A stretch of 33,772 nucleotides of DNA from [Mycobacterium] zoologicum (lineage in GTDB: Bacteria; Actinomycetota; Actinomycetes; Mycobacteriales; Mycobacteriaceae), in the NCBI RefSeq assembly GCF_020172665.1, contig NZ_CP083985.1:1861098-1894869 (forward strand), in the 5' to 3' direction. Shown one piece after another: positions 25,233 through 33,772 of the stretch. Below the pieces are notes generated by a model that was not told where the DNA came from, searched no databases, and worked only from the letters and a program-made list of their open reading frames with translations. Every line of letters begins with the position of its first letter. The first letter of the stretch is position 1. The translations under genes were made by a program, and so were the position numbers.

Positions 25233-25745
25233 TCACCAGCCGAAGACAGCCACGTTGCTGCCGGGGCTGTGACCGTGGCGGCCGACTCGGTGGATGACAT
25301 AGGCGACCATTCCGGTGAAAGTCGGATCGTAGGAGTCGTGGGTGAGTTGCCAGGTTCCGTCGTGGTCGACCAGAACCAGCGGACGCACCACTGGGATCGG
25401 TGCCCGCGGCCCGGTGAGGGTTGCGGTGACACCGGCCAGGTTGTTGATCGCCGGCTGGATGTCGGTGACGTCGAACGTGAACGGCAAGGCGTGGTGTCGG
25501 ACCAGTTTGGCCAACCCCTGATCGTTCCGGCCCATCTCATCGGGTGATAAACCGCCGTCGATCAGCTTGGCCTTGTCATCGTCGGGGACGTTCGGATCGG
25601 TCAGCTGGTTGAGCATCACTGCCACCTGCTCGGCGGTGGGGACCGGTGCCGCGGGTGGCGGTTCGGGATCGGCCTGGGCGTCAGCGGCGCAAGCCAGCGT
25701 GGCGGCCAGCAGTGCCGTGCCGATGACGAGTGTCGGCGTACGCAT
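25233..25745 (-). CDS. Secreted MTB12/CFP-2-like protein
   Basis: This 170-residue secreted protein has a signal peptide (residues 1-25, cleavage at AQA-DP) and a Pro-rich stretch. Its domain resembles the M. tuberculosis low-molecular-weight antigen MTB12 (Rv2376c, CFP-2): PTAEQVAVMLNQLTDPNV, KLIDGGLS, LPFTFDVTDIQPA, then TLTGP and a DGTWQLTHDS strand. The biochemical function of this family is unknown; MTB12 is a T-cell antigen in culture filtrates. TACGAT (25752-25757) ends 6 bases before the ATG and no ribosome site is seen, so the transcript is probably leaderless. An imperfect palindrome (TCGTA-C-TACGA, 25753-25763) covers that -10 element. It is downstream of the HNH gene on the same strand. 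Confidence 0.85.
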   Translation of the reverse strand: MRTPTLVIGTALLAATLACAADAQADPEPPPAAPVPTAEQVAVMLNQLTDPNVPDDDKAKLIDGGLSPDEMGRNDQGLAKLVRHHALPFTFDVTDIQPAINNLAGVTATLTGPRAPIPVVRPLVLVDHDGTWQLTHDSYDPTFTGMVAYVIHRVGRHGHSPGSNVAVFGW

Positions 25746-25751
25746 TGATTT

Positions 25752-25763
25752 ATCGTACTACGA
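25752..25763 (-). promoter_or_regulatory. Leaderless -10 and overlapping palindrome of the MTB12-like gene
   Basis: On the minus strand TACGAT (25752-25757) is placed at -12 to -7 relative to the ATG. The inverted repeat TCGTA-C-TACGA (25753-25763) overlaps it and extends imperfectly outward into AT-rich flanks. A repressor site is possible. Confidence 0.45.
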
Positions 25764-25819
25764 CATAATTGGGGATCGCGGATTCCGGTGGTGAACAAGC
25801 CGACGTCACCGTCGCCGGC

Positions 25820-27199
25820 TCAGACGGCGCCGTCGTCGGGTGGGTCGGGGTCGCCTCGGAGGAGTTCTTCGGGGTGATGCGCGTGGTTGATTTCCGGCGG
25901 GGCGGTGCCGTCGGTCCAGCCCAGGCGGCCTGATTCGGTCGGCACCGTAACCTGGCGACCTTCGCTGGCGTCGGTGTGGTCGGGGCCGCAGGCGAAGAAC
26001 AGTTCGTCGGCGTTGGTGCGCCCACCTTTTGCCCAGGGGTGGGCGTGGTGGACTTCGCTGTGGTATCCGGGGACGGTGCAGTTCGGCCTGGTGCATCCGC
26101 GATCACGCGCGTGACAGATCAGGCGTTGGTCGGCGGTGGCGATGCGCTTCTGCCGGCCCAGGTATAGGGGGCGCTTGGTGTGGTCGTCGAATACGGCCAG
26201 ATAGTGAATCGCGTTGCCGGCCATGGCGATCAGATCCCGCATGGGGAGTCGCGAGCCGCCTCCGGTATGTGCGGGAGCCGGCATCGCGATGGTCGGGTCG
26301 ATAAAGGCGTGGGCGGCTTGGTTGATTTCGGCCAGGGTGGTGGTGACTACGACCGTGACCGGATGGCCGCGATGGTTACCCAGTTTCCCTGAGGCGATAG
26401 CGGTGGCCAGGGCGAGGGTGAAGGCGTCGTGGTTGCGTTGGGCGGTACTGCGCTCATCCCGGCCGCTGGATCCGTCGGGCTGGCGGTGTCCGGGCCTGAC
26501 CGCGGCGGCGACGGCTTCGAAGTGCGCGCGGGCCCGCGGGTCGAGCAGCCCGGAGATTTTCGACATGCCGTCGGGGCCTTGGCGGCCCAGTGTCAGGCCG
26601 CGGCGTCGGGCGCGGTCCTTATCGCTGAACTGGCCGTCGGGGTTGAGGTGATCGGCGATGCGCTGCCCGATCTTGGTGACCATACCGGCGTCGACGCGGC
26701 TGGCGTGGTCGACCAGGCTCTGTTCGGCTTTGGTGACCTCGGCCGGCGGTACCGCAGCCGGAAGGACGTCGACGGCATCGCAGACCGCACGGATGTGATC
26801 GTGACCGACAGTGCCGGATTCGACTGCGGCGGCCAAGGCCGGTAACTCCGGTGGGATCTCGGCGCCGGTCAACGAGCGTCGCGGCCGGATGCGGGCGGCC
26901 AGCTTGGTGCGGCGGGCGATCTCGCGTGGGGTGATGCGCAGCCGTTGCCACAACGCTGCGCGCACTGATTCGAGGGTGCCGACGCCGTCGGGCGGGTCGG
27001 CCAACTCGCCGAAGATCCGGTACATCAGCCCCCGGTTGGTGCGGTCCTGGGTTTCCAGCCGCTCGGCCACGTCGACCCGGAAGTCATTGCCCACCAGATC
27101 CGAAGAGGTCGCCCGCAACACGTCGTGGGCGGCGTCGATGGCATCCAGGGCCGCAGAGATCTGCTCTCGCGCCGCTGCCGCACCCAGTGCTGTTGCCAT
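25820..27199 (-). CDS. DUF222/HNH endonuclease (13E12 family)
   Basis: This 459-residue protein belongs to the 13E12-repeat family, abundant and variable in mycobacteria. The N-terminal two thirds is the DUF222 domain. The C-terminal HNH nuclease has ICHARDRGCTRPNCTVP, the metal-binding EVHHAHPWAKGG with catalytic His, and NADELFFACGPDHT. All catalytic residues look intact. Its biological role is unsettled; in M. tuberculosis such genes lie in REP13E12 elements used as phage attachment sites. TAACGT (27206-27211) ends 6 bases before the ATG, so expression may be leaderless. No terminal repeats or intron are seen around it. Confidence 0.92.
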   Translation of the reverse strand: MATALGAAAAREQISAALDAIDAAHDVLRATSSDLVGNDFRVDVAERLETQDRTNRGLMYRIFGELADPPDGVGTLESVRAALWQRLRITPREIARRTKLAARIRPRRSLTGAEIPPELPALAAAVESGTVGHDHIRAVCDAVDVLPAAVPPAEVTKAEQSLVDHASRVDAGMVTKIGQRIADHLNPDGQFSDKDRARRRGLTLGRQGPDGMSKISGLLDPRARAHFEAVAAAVRPGHRQPDGSSGRDERSTAQRNHDAFTLALATAIASGKLGNHRGHPVTVVVTTTLAEINQAAHAFIDPTIAMPAPAHTGGGSRLPMRDLIAMAGNAIHYLAVFDDHTKRPLYLGRQKRIATADQRLICHARDRGCTRPNCTVPGYHSEVHHAHPWAKGGRTNADELFFACGPDHTDASEGRQVTVPTESGRLGWTDGTAPPEINHAHHPEELLRGDPDPPDDGAV

Positions 27200-27273
27200 A
27201 CAGCGACGTTAAGAATGCACCCCGACAGCCCCGCCGGTAGACACCCGTGCAACAGCCCAGACTGTGGATCAAA

Positions 27274-27311
27274 CCCCAACTGGGGATAACGACGTACGGG
27301 TCCGGGGACCC
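27274..27311 (-). terminator. Hairpins downstream of glnA1
   Basis: Going downstream from the glnA1 stop, GGGTCC-GG-GGACCC (27298-27311) is a perfect 6-base inverted repeat starting 7 bases after the gene. CCCCA-AC-TGGGG (27274-27285) follows. Neither has a T-tract. They are candidate terminators before the HNH gene. Confidence 0.45.
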
Positions 27312-27317
27312 CGAGCG

Positions 27318-28754
<1,437 letters not shown>

Positions 28755-28795
28755 AGAAGTGCTCTCCTCCGCAGGTAGCCCCGGTCGAATGCAGG

Positions 28796-28822
28796 GGTTG
28801 CCGGTATGGACGTTACGCAACC
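28796..28822. promoter_or_regulatory. Inverted repeat between glnA1 and the RDD gene
   Basis: GGTTGC (28796-28801) and GCAACC (28817-28822) are a perfect 6-base inverted repeat with a 15-base spacer, in the divergent glnA1/RDD intergenic region, about 42 to 68 bases upstream of the glnA1 GTG. It could be a regulator site; its identity is unknown. Confidence 0.35.
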
Positions 28823-28877
28823 GGCGCGTGGCCTCTCGACGCCGGGTCGGGTTCTCCGCTCGCTTATCGTATGGGCC

Positions 28878-29348
28878 ATGAGCCGCACGTTCTCATCGTG
28901 GTTGTCCGGGCCCGAGTCGGCCGGACCCCACCCCGGCGAGGCAGCGCCGGGGGCCGGTCTCGGCCTGCCGGCCGCCGGACCCGGTTCGCTGGCCCCGACG
29001 GGACGCCGCGCGCTGGCGCTGCTGGTCGACTGGCTGGTGGCCTACGGGGTGACCGGCCTGGGCGTGCGGGCGGGTGTGGTCACACCCGAACTGCTCGCGA
29101 CCGTGGTGCTGGGCATCTGGCTGGTACTGGGTGCGGCAGCGCTGCGACTGTTCGGCTTCACCCCGGGGCAGTACGCCTGCAGGCTGCGGGTGATCCCGGT
29201 GGAAAGTCCCGACGCCGGCGTGGGGATCGTGCGCGCTCTGGTGCGCGGACTGATGATCGCGCTGGTGGTCCCGGCGCTGTTCGCCGACGCCGACGGGCGT
29301 GGCCTGCAGGACCGGGCGACGGCCACCGCGGTGGTGCGCAGCCGCTGA
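28878..29348 (+). CDS. RDD-domain membrane protein (Rv2219A-like)
   Basis: This 156-residue membrane protein has a Gly/Pro/Ala-rich N-terminal tail (about 1-38). The RDD domain follows: an Arg-Arg before the first helix with Asp in [15 protein letters not shown], a second helix [32 protein letters not shown], and a third helix ending in [22 protein letters not shown] proteins are thought to be small transporters or membrane partners; the specific role is unknown. TATCGT (28865-28870) lies 7 bases before the ATG, suggesting a leaderless start. It is divergent from glnA1 and convergent with the Rv2219-like gene. Confidence 0.9.
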   Translation: MSRTFSSWLSGPESAGPHPGEAAPGAGLGLPAAGPGSLAPTGRRALALLVDWLVAYGVTGLGVRAGVVTPELLATVVLGIWLVLGAAALRLFGFTPGQYACRLRVIPVESPDAGVGIVRALVRGLMIALVVPALFADADGRGLQDRATATAVVRSR

Positions 29349-29361
29349 TTTCTGCCGGCGG

Positions 29362-30114
29362 CTAGCGACGCCGCGCGGCGCGCTGCACGCCGCGCAGCTT
29401 GGCGCCGGCCGGCATGGGGCCCTTGGGCATGGCCGCGGCCCCGGTCCGTGAGCCCAGCGCGGCAAGCCGCGATTCCAGCGAGTCCATCTGCTTGGCGGTG
29501 ATATTGGCCGGGAGTTTGGTCAGGAAGCGCTCCAGCTTGGCCAGCGGGACCTCGCCTTCGCCGTTGCCCACCACCACGTCGTAGATCGGCACGTCGCCGA
29601 CCAGCCGGGCGGTGCGTTTCTTCTCCTGCGCCAGCAGCGGTTTGAGGCGCGAGGCCGAGCCTTCGGCGACGAAGATGACGCCCGGTCGCCCGATCACCCG
29701 GTGCACGGCGTCGAGCTGCCCGGTGGCGGCCACCCCCGGGGTGACGCGCCACTTGCCGCGCAGGTTGTCCAGAGCCCAGGCGGCGGCACCGGCCTGCCCC
29801 TCGGCCTTGCGGTAGACCGACCGCTGAGCGCGGCGGCCGAAGATCACGAACGCCACCAGCGCGCCCAGTACCACGCCGAGCGGAATCGTGGTCACCTTGG
29901 CAAAGGTCCCGGCGTTCAGCCCCAGGAAAGTCGTCACGCCGACCACCAGGACGAACGCGCCGATCATGTACGGCAGCAGCCGGGTGTCCTCTTTGCGCTG
30001 AATCTGGAAGGCTTGCCACAGCTGCCTGCGGCGCTCTTTGCCGGCGGCCTTGCGGGTGGCTTTGGCCGCCTCCCGAGCAGCCTTGTTCTCGGCGGTGCTG
30101 CGCTGTCTGGGCAT
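29362..30114 (-). CDS. DUF4191 membrane protein (Rv2219-like)
   Basis: This is a 250-residue protein equal in length to Rv2219. It starts with a Lys/Arg/Ala-rich cytoplasmic segment (1-45), has two transmembrane helices (about 50-68 and 76-95, MIGAFVLVVGVTTFLGL and IPLGVVLGALVAFVIFG), and a conserved cytoplasmic domain (about 105-230) with GAAAWALDNLRGKWRVTPGVA and VIGRPGVIFVAEG. The function is unknown. The ATG at 30114 is preferred over a TTG at 30123. It follows lipA by 31 bases, as in M. tuberculosis, so a link to lipoate metabolism is possible but unproven. Confidence 0.92.
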   Translation of the reverse strand: MPRQRSTAENKAAREAAKATRKAAGKERRRQLWQAFQIQRKEDTRLLPYMIGAFVLVVGVTTFLGLNAGTFAKVTTIPLGVVLGALVAFVIFGRRAQRSVYRKAEGQAGAAAWALDNLRGKWRVTPGVAATGQLDAVHRVIGRPGVIFVAEGSASRLKPLLAQEKKRTARLVGDVPIYDVVVGNGEGEVPLAKLERFLTKLPANITAKQMDSLESRLAALGSRTGAAAMPKGPMPAGAKLRGVQRAARRR

Positions 30115-30145
30115 AGCTACCAAGGATACCCAGCGGCCTCCGGGG

Positions 30146-31111
30146 TCAGCCGTGGGCCGGGGTGGCGGGCCTGTTCGCCAGGGCCCGGTTCGCCCGGTTG
30201 TCGATGGCCTGCTGGTAAAGCCGGCCGGCCCGGTAGGACGAACGCACCAGCGGTCCTGACATCACCCCGGCGAACCCGAGCTGCTCGGCGTAACGGGCGT
30301 GCTCGACGAACTCCTCGGGCTTGACCCAGCGATCGATCGGGTGATGACGCTCGCTGGGCCGCAGGTACTGGGTGATGGTGACCAGTTCGGCGCCGGCCTC
30401 GTACATCGCAGAGAGTGCCTCGCGGATCTCCTCGGGGGTCTCGCCCATGCCCAGGATCAGATTGCTCTTGGCCACCAGGCCGGCAGCGCGGGCCTGGGTC
30501 AGCACGTTCAGGCTGCGTTCGTAGCTGAACCCCGGCCGGATCAGCCGGAAGATGCGCGGGACCGTTTCGACGTTGTGCGCCAGTACTTCCGGTCGCGTTT
30601 CGAATACCTCGCCCAACAGGTCGGGCCGGCCTCCGAAGTCGGGGATCAACAGCTCGACACCGGTGGTCGGGTTGAGCTTCTTGATGGCCCGCACGGTCTC
30701 GGCGTACAGCCAGGAGCCCTGGTCGGGCAGGTCGTCGCGGGCCACACCGGTCACCGTCGAATACCGCAGCCCCATGGTCTGCACGCTCTCGGCGACCCGG
30801 CGCGGCTCGTCGCGGTCGAGGTCTGCGGGCTTACCGGACTTGATCAGGCAGAACGAGCAGTTTCGGGTGCAGACCTCGCCGCCGATCAAGAAGGTGGCCT
30901 CGCGGTCTTCCCAGCACTCGTAGATGTTGGGGCAGCCGGCCTCCTCGCAGACCGTGTGCAGCTTCTCCTGTTTGACCAACACCTTCAGTTCGGTGTAGTT
31001 CGGCCCCATTCGGGCGCGGGTCTTGATCCATGACGGTTTGCGTTCGATCGGTGTCTCGGCGTTGCGTGCTTCGGCTCGGCTTAACCTGCGACCTTCTCCG
31101 ACGGCGCTCAC
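30146..31111 (-). CDS. lipA: Lipoyl synthase
   Basis: This 321-residue radical SAM enzyme inserts two sulfurs into octanoyl groups on lipoyl domains. The auxiliary cluster ligands are Cys55, Cys60 and Cys66 ([12 protein letters not shown]). The radical SAM cluster is CTRNCSFC (Cys81, Cys85, Cys88). The C-terminal RSSYRAG carries the Ser that ligates the auxiliary cluster. Both clusters are complete. The GTG start at 31111 overlaps the lipB stop (GTGA), so synthesis is coupled to LipB. The substrate protein DlaT is encoded just upstream on the same strand. Confidence 0.97.
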   Translation of the reverse strand: MSAVGEGRRLSRAEARNAETPIERKPSWIKTRARMGPNYTELKVLVKQEKLHTVCEEAGCPNIYECWEDREATFLIGGEVCTRNCSFCLIKSGKPADLDRDEPRRVAESVQTMGLRYSTVTGVARDDLPDQGSWLYAETVRAIKKLNPTTGVELLIPDFGGRPDLLGEVFETRPEVLAHNVETVPRIFRLIRPGFSYERSLNVLTQARAAGLVAKSNLILGMGETPEEIREALSAMYEAGAELVTITQYLRPSERHHPIDRWVKPEEFVEHARYAEQLGFAGVMSGPLVRSSYRAGRLYQQAIDNRANRALANRPATPAHG

Positions 31112-31803
31112 TGGGTCGATGTTACGCGTGGCCCGGAATGGTCACGCACCGGCAGCAGGCCGTCGAGCGCGGCGACGACAGCGTCCGCCACCGCGAGCCG
31201 AACGTCATCGACGCTGGTCAGGCTGCCTAACTCGGCCGACAGTGACGTGACACCGGCGTCGCTGATGCCGCACGGCACGATCGAGCCGAACGCATTGAGG
31301 TCACAATCACAGTTGAGTGCGAATCCGTGCAGGGTGGTTGCGCGGGCCACCCGCACACCGATCGCCGCGATCTTGCGCTCGGGCCGGCCGTCGCCGGCGG
31401 GCAGCCATACGCCGGACCTACCGTCGACGCGAATAGCGTTGAGGCCCAATCCGTTACACACCTCGATGAGCGACTCTTCAAGGCGCCGTACGTAGTTGAC
31501 CACATCCAGTGGTTCGGCCAGCCCGATGATCGGATAGCCAACCAGCTGTCCGGGGCCGTGCCAGGTGATCTTGCCGCCCCGGTCGGTGTCGACCACCGGG
31601 GTCCCGTCAAGCGGGCGTTCCTGCGGTTCGGTGCGCCGTCCGGCGGTGTAGACCGGCGGATGCTCCAGCAGCAGCAGAGTGTCTGGACCGCCGGCCGCCC
31701 GGGCGTCGGCAAGATCGCGTTGCAGCTGCCAGGCGGTGCCGTAATCGACGGTGTCCAGCTGTCGCACGTCGACCGGTGTGGCAAGGGACCGGATGGACGT
31801 CAT
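31108..31803 (-). CDS. lipB: Octanoyl-ACP:protein octanoyltransferase
   Basis: This 231-residue enzyme moves octanoyl from acyl carrier protein to lipoyl domains, the step before LipA. The family signature [17 protein letters not shown] is at 76-91. The catalytic dyad is Lys144 (in [11 protein letters not shown]) and Cys178 (in GSIVPCGI), matching Lys142/Cys176 of M. tuberculosis LipB. It is 25 bases behind the epimerase-like gene and overlaps lipA. Confidence 0.97.
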   Translation of the reverse strand: MTSIRSLATPVDVRQLDTVDYGTAWQLQRDLADARAAGGPDTLLLLEHPPVYTAGRRTEPQERPLDGTPVVDTDRGGKITWHGPGQLVGYPIIGLAEPLDVVNYVRRLEESLIEVCNGLGLNAIRVDGRSGVWLPAGDGRPERKIAAIGVRVARATTLHGFALNCDCDLNAFGSIVPCGISDAGVTSLSAELGSLTSVDDVRLAVADAVVAALDGLLPVRDHSGPRVTSTQ

Positions 31804-31828
31804 GGTCGCAGGCTACTCGGCCCGGACG

Positions 31829-32731
31829 CTACAGCGGGGTCGGGTGGGCGGTGGCGTATTGCAGAGCCTCGCCGATGGTGTTGTGCCGGAATTGAAAGCC
31901 GGCCTCTTCCAGCGCTGCGGGAATGGCTCGCTGACCGGTCAGCAGGCTGTCGGCGAACTCGCCGAGCCCAGCGCGCACCAAGAATTCGGGCAGCAGCATC
32001 GGGGTCGGGCGACGCAGCGCACGACCCAGCGCGGCGGTGAACTCGGCGTTGGTCACCGGCGCCGGGCCGGTCAGGTTCACCGGGCCGGACAGTGTGTCGT
32101 TCGCGATGGCGAACAACAGCGCGCGCACCTCGTCCTCGAGACTGATCCACGACATGTACTGCCGGCCGTTGCCGAGTCGTGCGCCGAGGCGCAGCGAGAA
32201 CAGCGGCCGCAACCGGCCCAGGGCGCCGCCGGAGGGCGCCAGCACGATACCGGTGCGGGCCAGCACCACCCGCACCCCGGATTGCCTGGCCGACTCGGTG
32301 GCCGCTTCCCAGTCCCGGGAGAGCTGGGCCAGGAAACCCGTTCCCGCGGAGGAGGATTCGTCGACGGTCTGGTCCCGACTGTCACCGTAATAGCCGACCC
32401 CGCTGGCATTGACCAGGACGGGCACTCCGGCGACGGACACCGCGGCTGACAGTACCTCGGTCGGGGTGATCCGGCTGTCGCGCAGGTTCTGTTTGAACGC
32501 ACCGGACCAACGGCGATCGCCGACACCGATCCCGCACATGTTGACCACGGCGTCCACACCGTCCAAGGCGTCGACGTCGATGAGGCCGGCCTCGGGGTCC
32601 CAGCGCACTTCGGCGTCGTTGGCCGGTGCGCGCCGCACGATGCGCAGCACCCGATGGTCGGCGGCACGCAGGGCCGACACCAGGGCGGAGCCGATCAGCC
32701 CCGACGACCCGGCGATTGCGACCTTGGCCAC
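31829..32731 (-). CDS. TIGR01777/SDR39U1-type epimerase (Rv2216-like)
   Basis: This is a 300-residue extended short-chain dehydrogenase-like protein. The NAD(P)-binding GSSGLIG is at residues 8-14, [10 protein letters not shown] is at about 58-67, and [11 protein letters not shown] replaces the usual catalytic region. The C-terminus carries the DUF1731 domain ([26 protein letters not shown]). Reaction and substrate are unknown. The start is the GTG at 32731, 8 bases after dlaT. The dlaT-Rv2216-lipB-lipA order is the same in M. tuberculosis. Confidence 0.93.
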   Translation of the reverse strand: MAKVAIAGSSGLIGSALVSALRAADHRVLRIVRRAPANDAEVRWDPEAGLIDVDALDGVDAVVNMCGIGVGDRRWSGAFKQNLRDSRITPTEVLSAAVSVAGVPVLVNASGVGYYGDSRDQTVDESSSAGTGFLAQLSRDWEAATESARQSGVRVVLARTGIVLAPSGGALGRLRPLFSLRLGARLGNGRQYMSWISLEDEVRALLFAIANDTLSGPVNLTGPAPVTNAEFTAALGRALRRPTPMLLPEFLVRAGLGEFADSLLTGQRAIPAALEEAGFQFRHNTIGEALQYATAHPTPL

Positions 32732-32739
32732 GCGCCCCC

Positions 32740-33752
32740 CTACAGCCCGAGTTCGGCTTCGAATTCGCCTTCCTCAAGCCGGTTCTTGATGGTGGTGACG
32801 AACCGTCCGGCGTCGGCGCCGTCGATCAGCCGGTGGTCGTAGGTCAACGGGAGGTAGGAGATCGACCGCACGCCGACGGACTCGTTGCCGGCCTCGTCGA
32901 TGACCACCCGCGGGCGCTTGACGATGGCTCCGGTGCCGAGCATGGCGGCCTGCGGCGGGACCAGGATCGGGGTGTCGAACAACGCGCCCTGGCTGCCGAT
33001 ATTGGTGATCGTGAAGGTGCCGCCGGCCAATTCGTCCGGTCGCAGACCGCCCGACCGCGCCCGTGCGGCGATGTCGGCGATGGCACGGGCCAGACCCGCC
33101 AGCGACAGATCACCGGCGTTGTGGATCACCGGGGACAGCAGTCCCTGTTCGGTGTCCACCGCAAAGCCCAGGTGCTCGGCGTCGTAGTAGGTGATTTCGC
33201 CGGCGTCCTCGTTGTAGCTGGCGTTGACGTTCGGATGCGCCTTGAGTGCGTCGATCACCGCGCGGGCGATGAACGGCAGGTAGGTCAGGTTGACGCCCTC
33301 GCGCTCGGCGAAGTCGGCCTTCGCCCGGGCCCGCAGCGCCACGATGCGGGTCATGTCGACCTCGTGGGTCTGGGTGAGCTGGGCGGTGGCCTGCAGCGAC
33401 TCGCGGGTCTTGCGGGCGGTGAGCTGCCGGATCCGGTTGGCCTTGGCGGTGGTGCCGCGCAGGTGGGCCAGGGCCGAAACCGGCGCCGACGGCGCTGCCG
33501 CCGGTTGCGCGGCCGGTGCGGCCGCAGCTGCGGGAGCCTTGCGCTGTTCGGCGGCTGCCAGCACGTCCTGCTTGCGAATCCGTCCGCCGACGCCGGTTCC
33601 GCTGACCTGGCTCAGGTCGACGCCGTTGTCGGCCGCGAGCTTGCGGACCAGCGGAGTCACATACGGCGTGGTGTCTCCTGCTGGAGCAGGAGCCGCCGGA
33701 GCAGGTGCCGGAGCCGGAGGAGCCGGGGGCGCGGCGGGAGCAGCAGGGGGAG
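32740..33752 (-). CDS. dlaT: Dihydrolipoamide acyltransferase E2, 5' end missing
   Basis: This is the C-terminal 336 or so residues of the E2 core of the pyruvate dehydrogenase complex; in M. tuberculosis DlaT also works in the peroxynitrite reductase system with AhpD and AhpC. The visible part starts in an Ala/Pro linker, then has the peripheral subunit-binding domain ([33 protein letters not shown]), another Ala/Pro linker, and the catalytic acyltransferase domain ending with [14 protein letters not shown] (active-site His). The lipoyl domain or domains are cut off by the contig end. An in-frame GTG at 33660 is not the true start, because the linker continues upstream in frame until the adapter at 33753. 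Confidence 0.93.
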
Positions 33753-33772
33753 CTGTCTCTTATACACATCTC
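33753..33772. other. Sequencing adapter remnant (Tn5 mosaic end)
   Basis: CTGTCTCTTATACACATCT (33753-33771) is the reverse complement of the 19-base Tn5 mosaic end used in Nextera libraries. The final C agrees with the next base of the i7-side adapter. This is not genomic sequence. It lies where the dlaT linker should continue, so the genomic part ends at 33752. Confidence 0.97.

Noticed and set aside
28755..28877. A GlnR box upstream of glnA1
   Set aside because: A GTAAC half-site can be seen on the minus strand but the expected GAAAC partner at the right spacing is not there, so the match is too weak.
33110..33769. Minus-strand frame beginning MCIRDS
   Set aside because: Its start lies in adapter sequence and the rest is a shadow frame of dlaT.

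Overview
The window is high-GC actinobacterial DNA from a member of the Mycobacteriaceae. Its gene order follows, in inverted orientation, the Mycobacterium tuberculosis block from dlaT (Rv2215) through lipB-lipA, Rv2219, glnA1, glnE, glnA2, hip1, panB, Rv2226, Rv2228c-Rv2230c, ptkA-ptpA and the SURF1 gene to ahpE and Rv2239c. Differences from M. tuberculosis suggest a non-tuberculous, probably environmental species: cobC, cobD, vapBC16 and the second hip1-like gene are absent, and several accessory genes are present. The species cannot be fixed from this sequence. The last 20 bases (33753-33772) are a Tn5/Nextera adapter, so this is the end of an assembled contig.

Layout. 1-1796: inverted repeat, lipoprotein, DUF3052 protein and the 1-Cys peroxiredoxin AhpE. 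1816-2544: a long inverted repeat, tRNA-Val(TAC), a 42-residue protein that is one third histidine, and the Ni/Co sensor KmtR with its promoter-operator. 2630-5088: a FadD8-like acyl-CoA ligase and an F420-type LLM oxidoreductase. 5124-7085: SURF1, PtpA and a short PtkA on the minus strand. 7146-10126: NIF3, a coiled-coil zinc-ribbon protein and RNase HI/phosphatase on the plus strand. 10134-14797: an accessory thiol/sulfur locus of cysK-cysE-xre facing a TrxB-like flavoprotein plus methyltransferase, followed by a 2OG-Fe(II) oxygenase. 14851-15244: rnpB. 15298-17628: CYTH/CHAD protein and PanB. 17829-24512: Hip1, GlnA2, GlnE and a PaaI-like thioesterase carrying an in-frame REP-like tandem repeat. 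24590-27199: an exported protein, an MTB12-like secreted protein and a DUF222/HNH nuclease. 27318-33752: glnA1, an RDD protein, Rv2219-like, lipA, lipB, a TIGR01777-type epimerase and the C-terminal part of dlaT.

Functional themes. Nitrogen: GlnA1 keeps the adenylylated Tyr406, GlnE is the adenylyltransferase, and GlnA2 has no matching tyrosine. Lipoate: LipB and LipA make the cofactor carried by DlaT, encoded just upstream. Redox: in M. tuberculosis DlaT also serves peroxide defence, and AhpE lies at the other end of the window.

The most novel material is regulatory. Two copies of one three-half-site operator, TTGCC-N5-GGCAA-N5-CTTGCC, lie at the start of an XRE-cupin regulator gene and in the cysK/flavoprotein divergent region. 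They tie five genes into a likely thiol- or sulfur-responsive regulon. KmtR appears to control itself and a translationally coupled histidine-rich protein, through a palindrome lying on a leaderless promoter.
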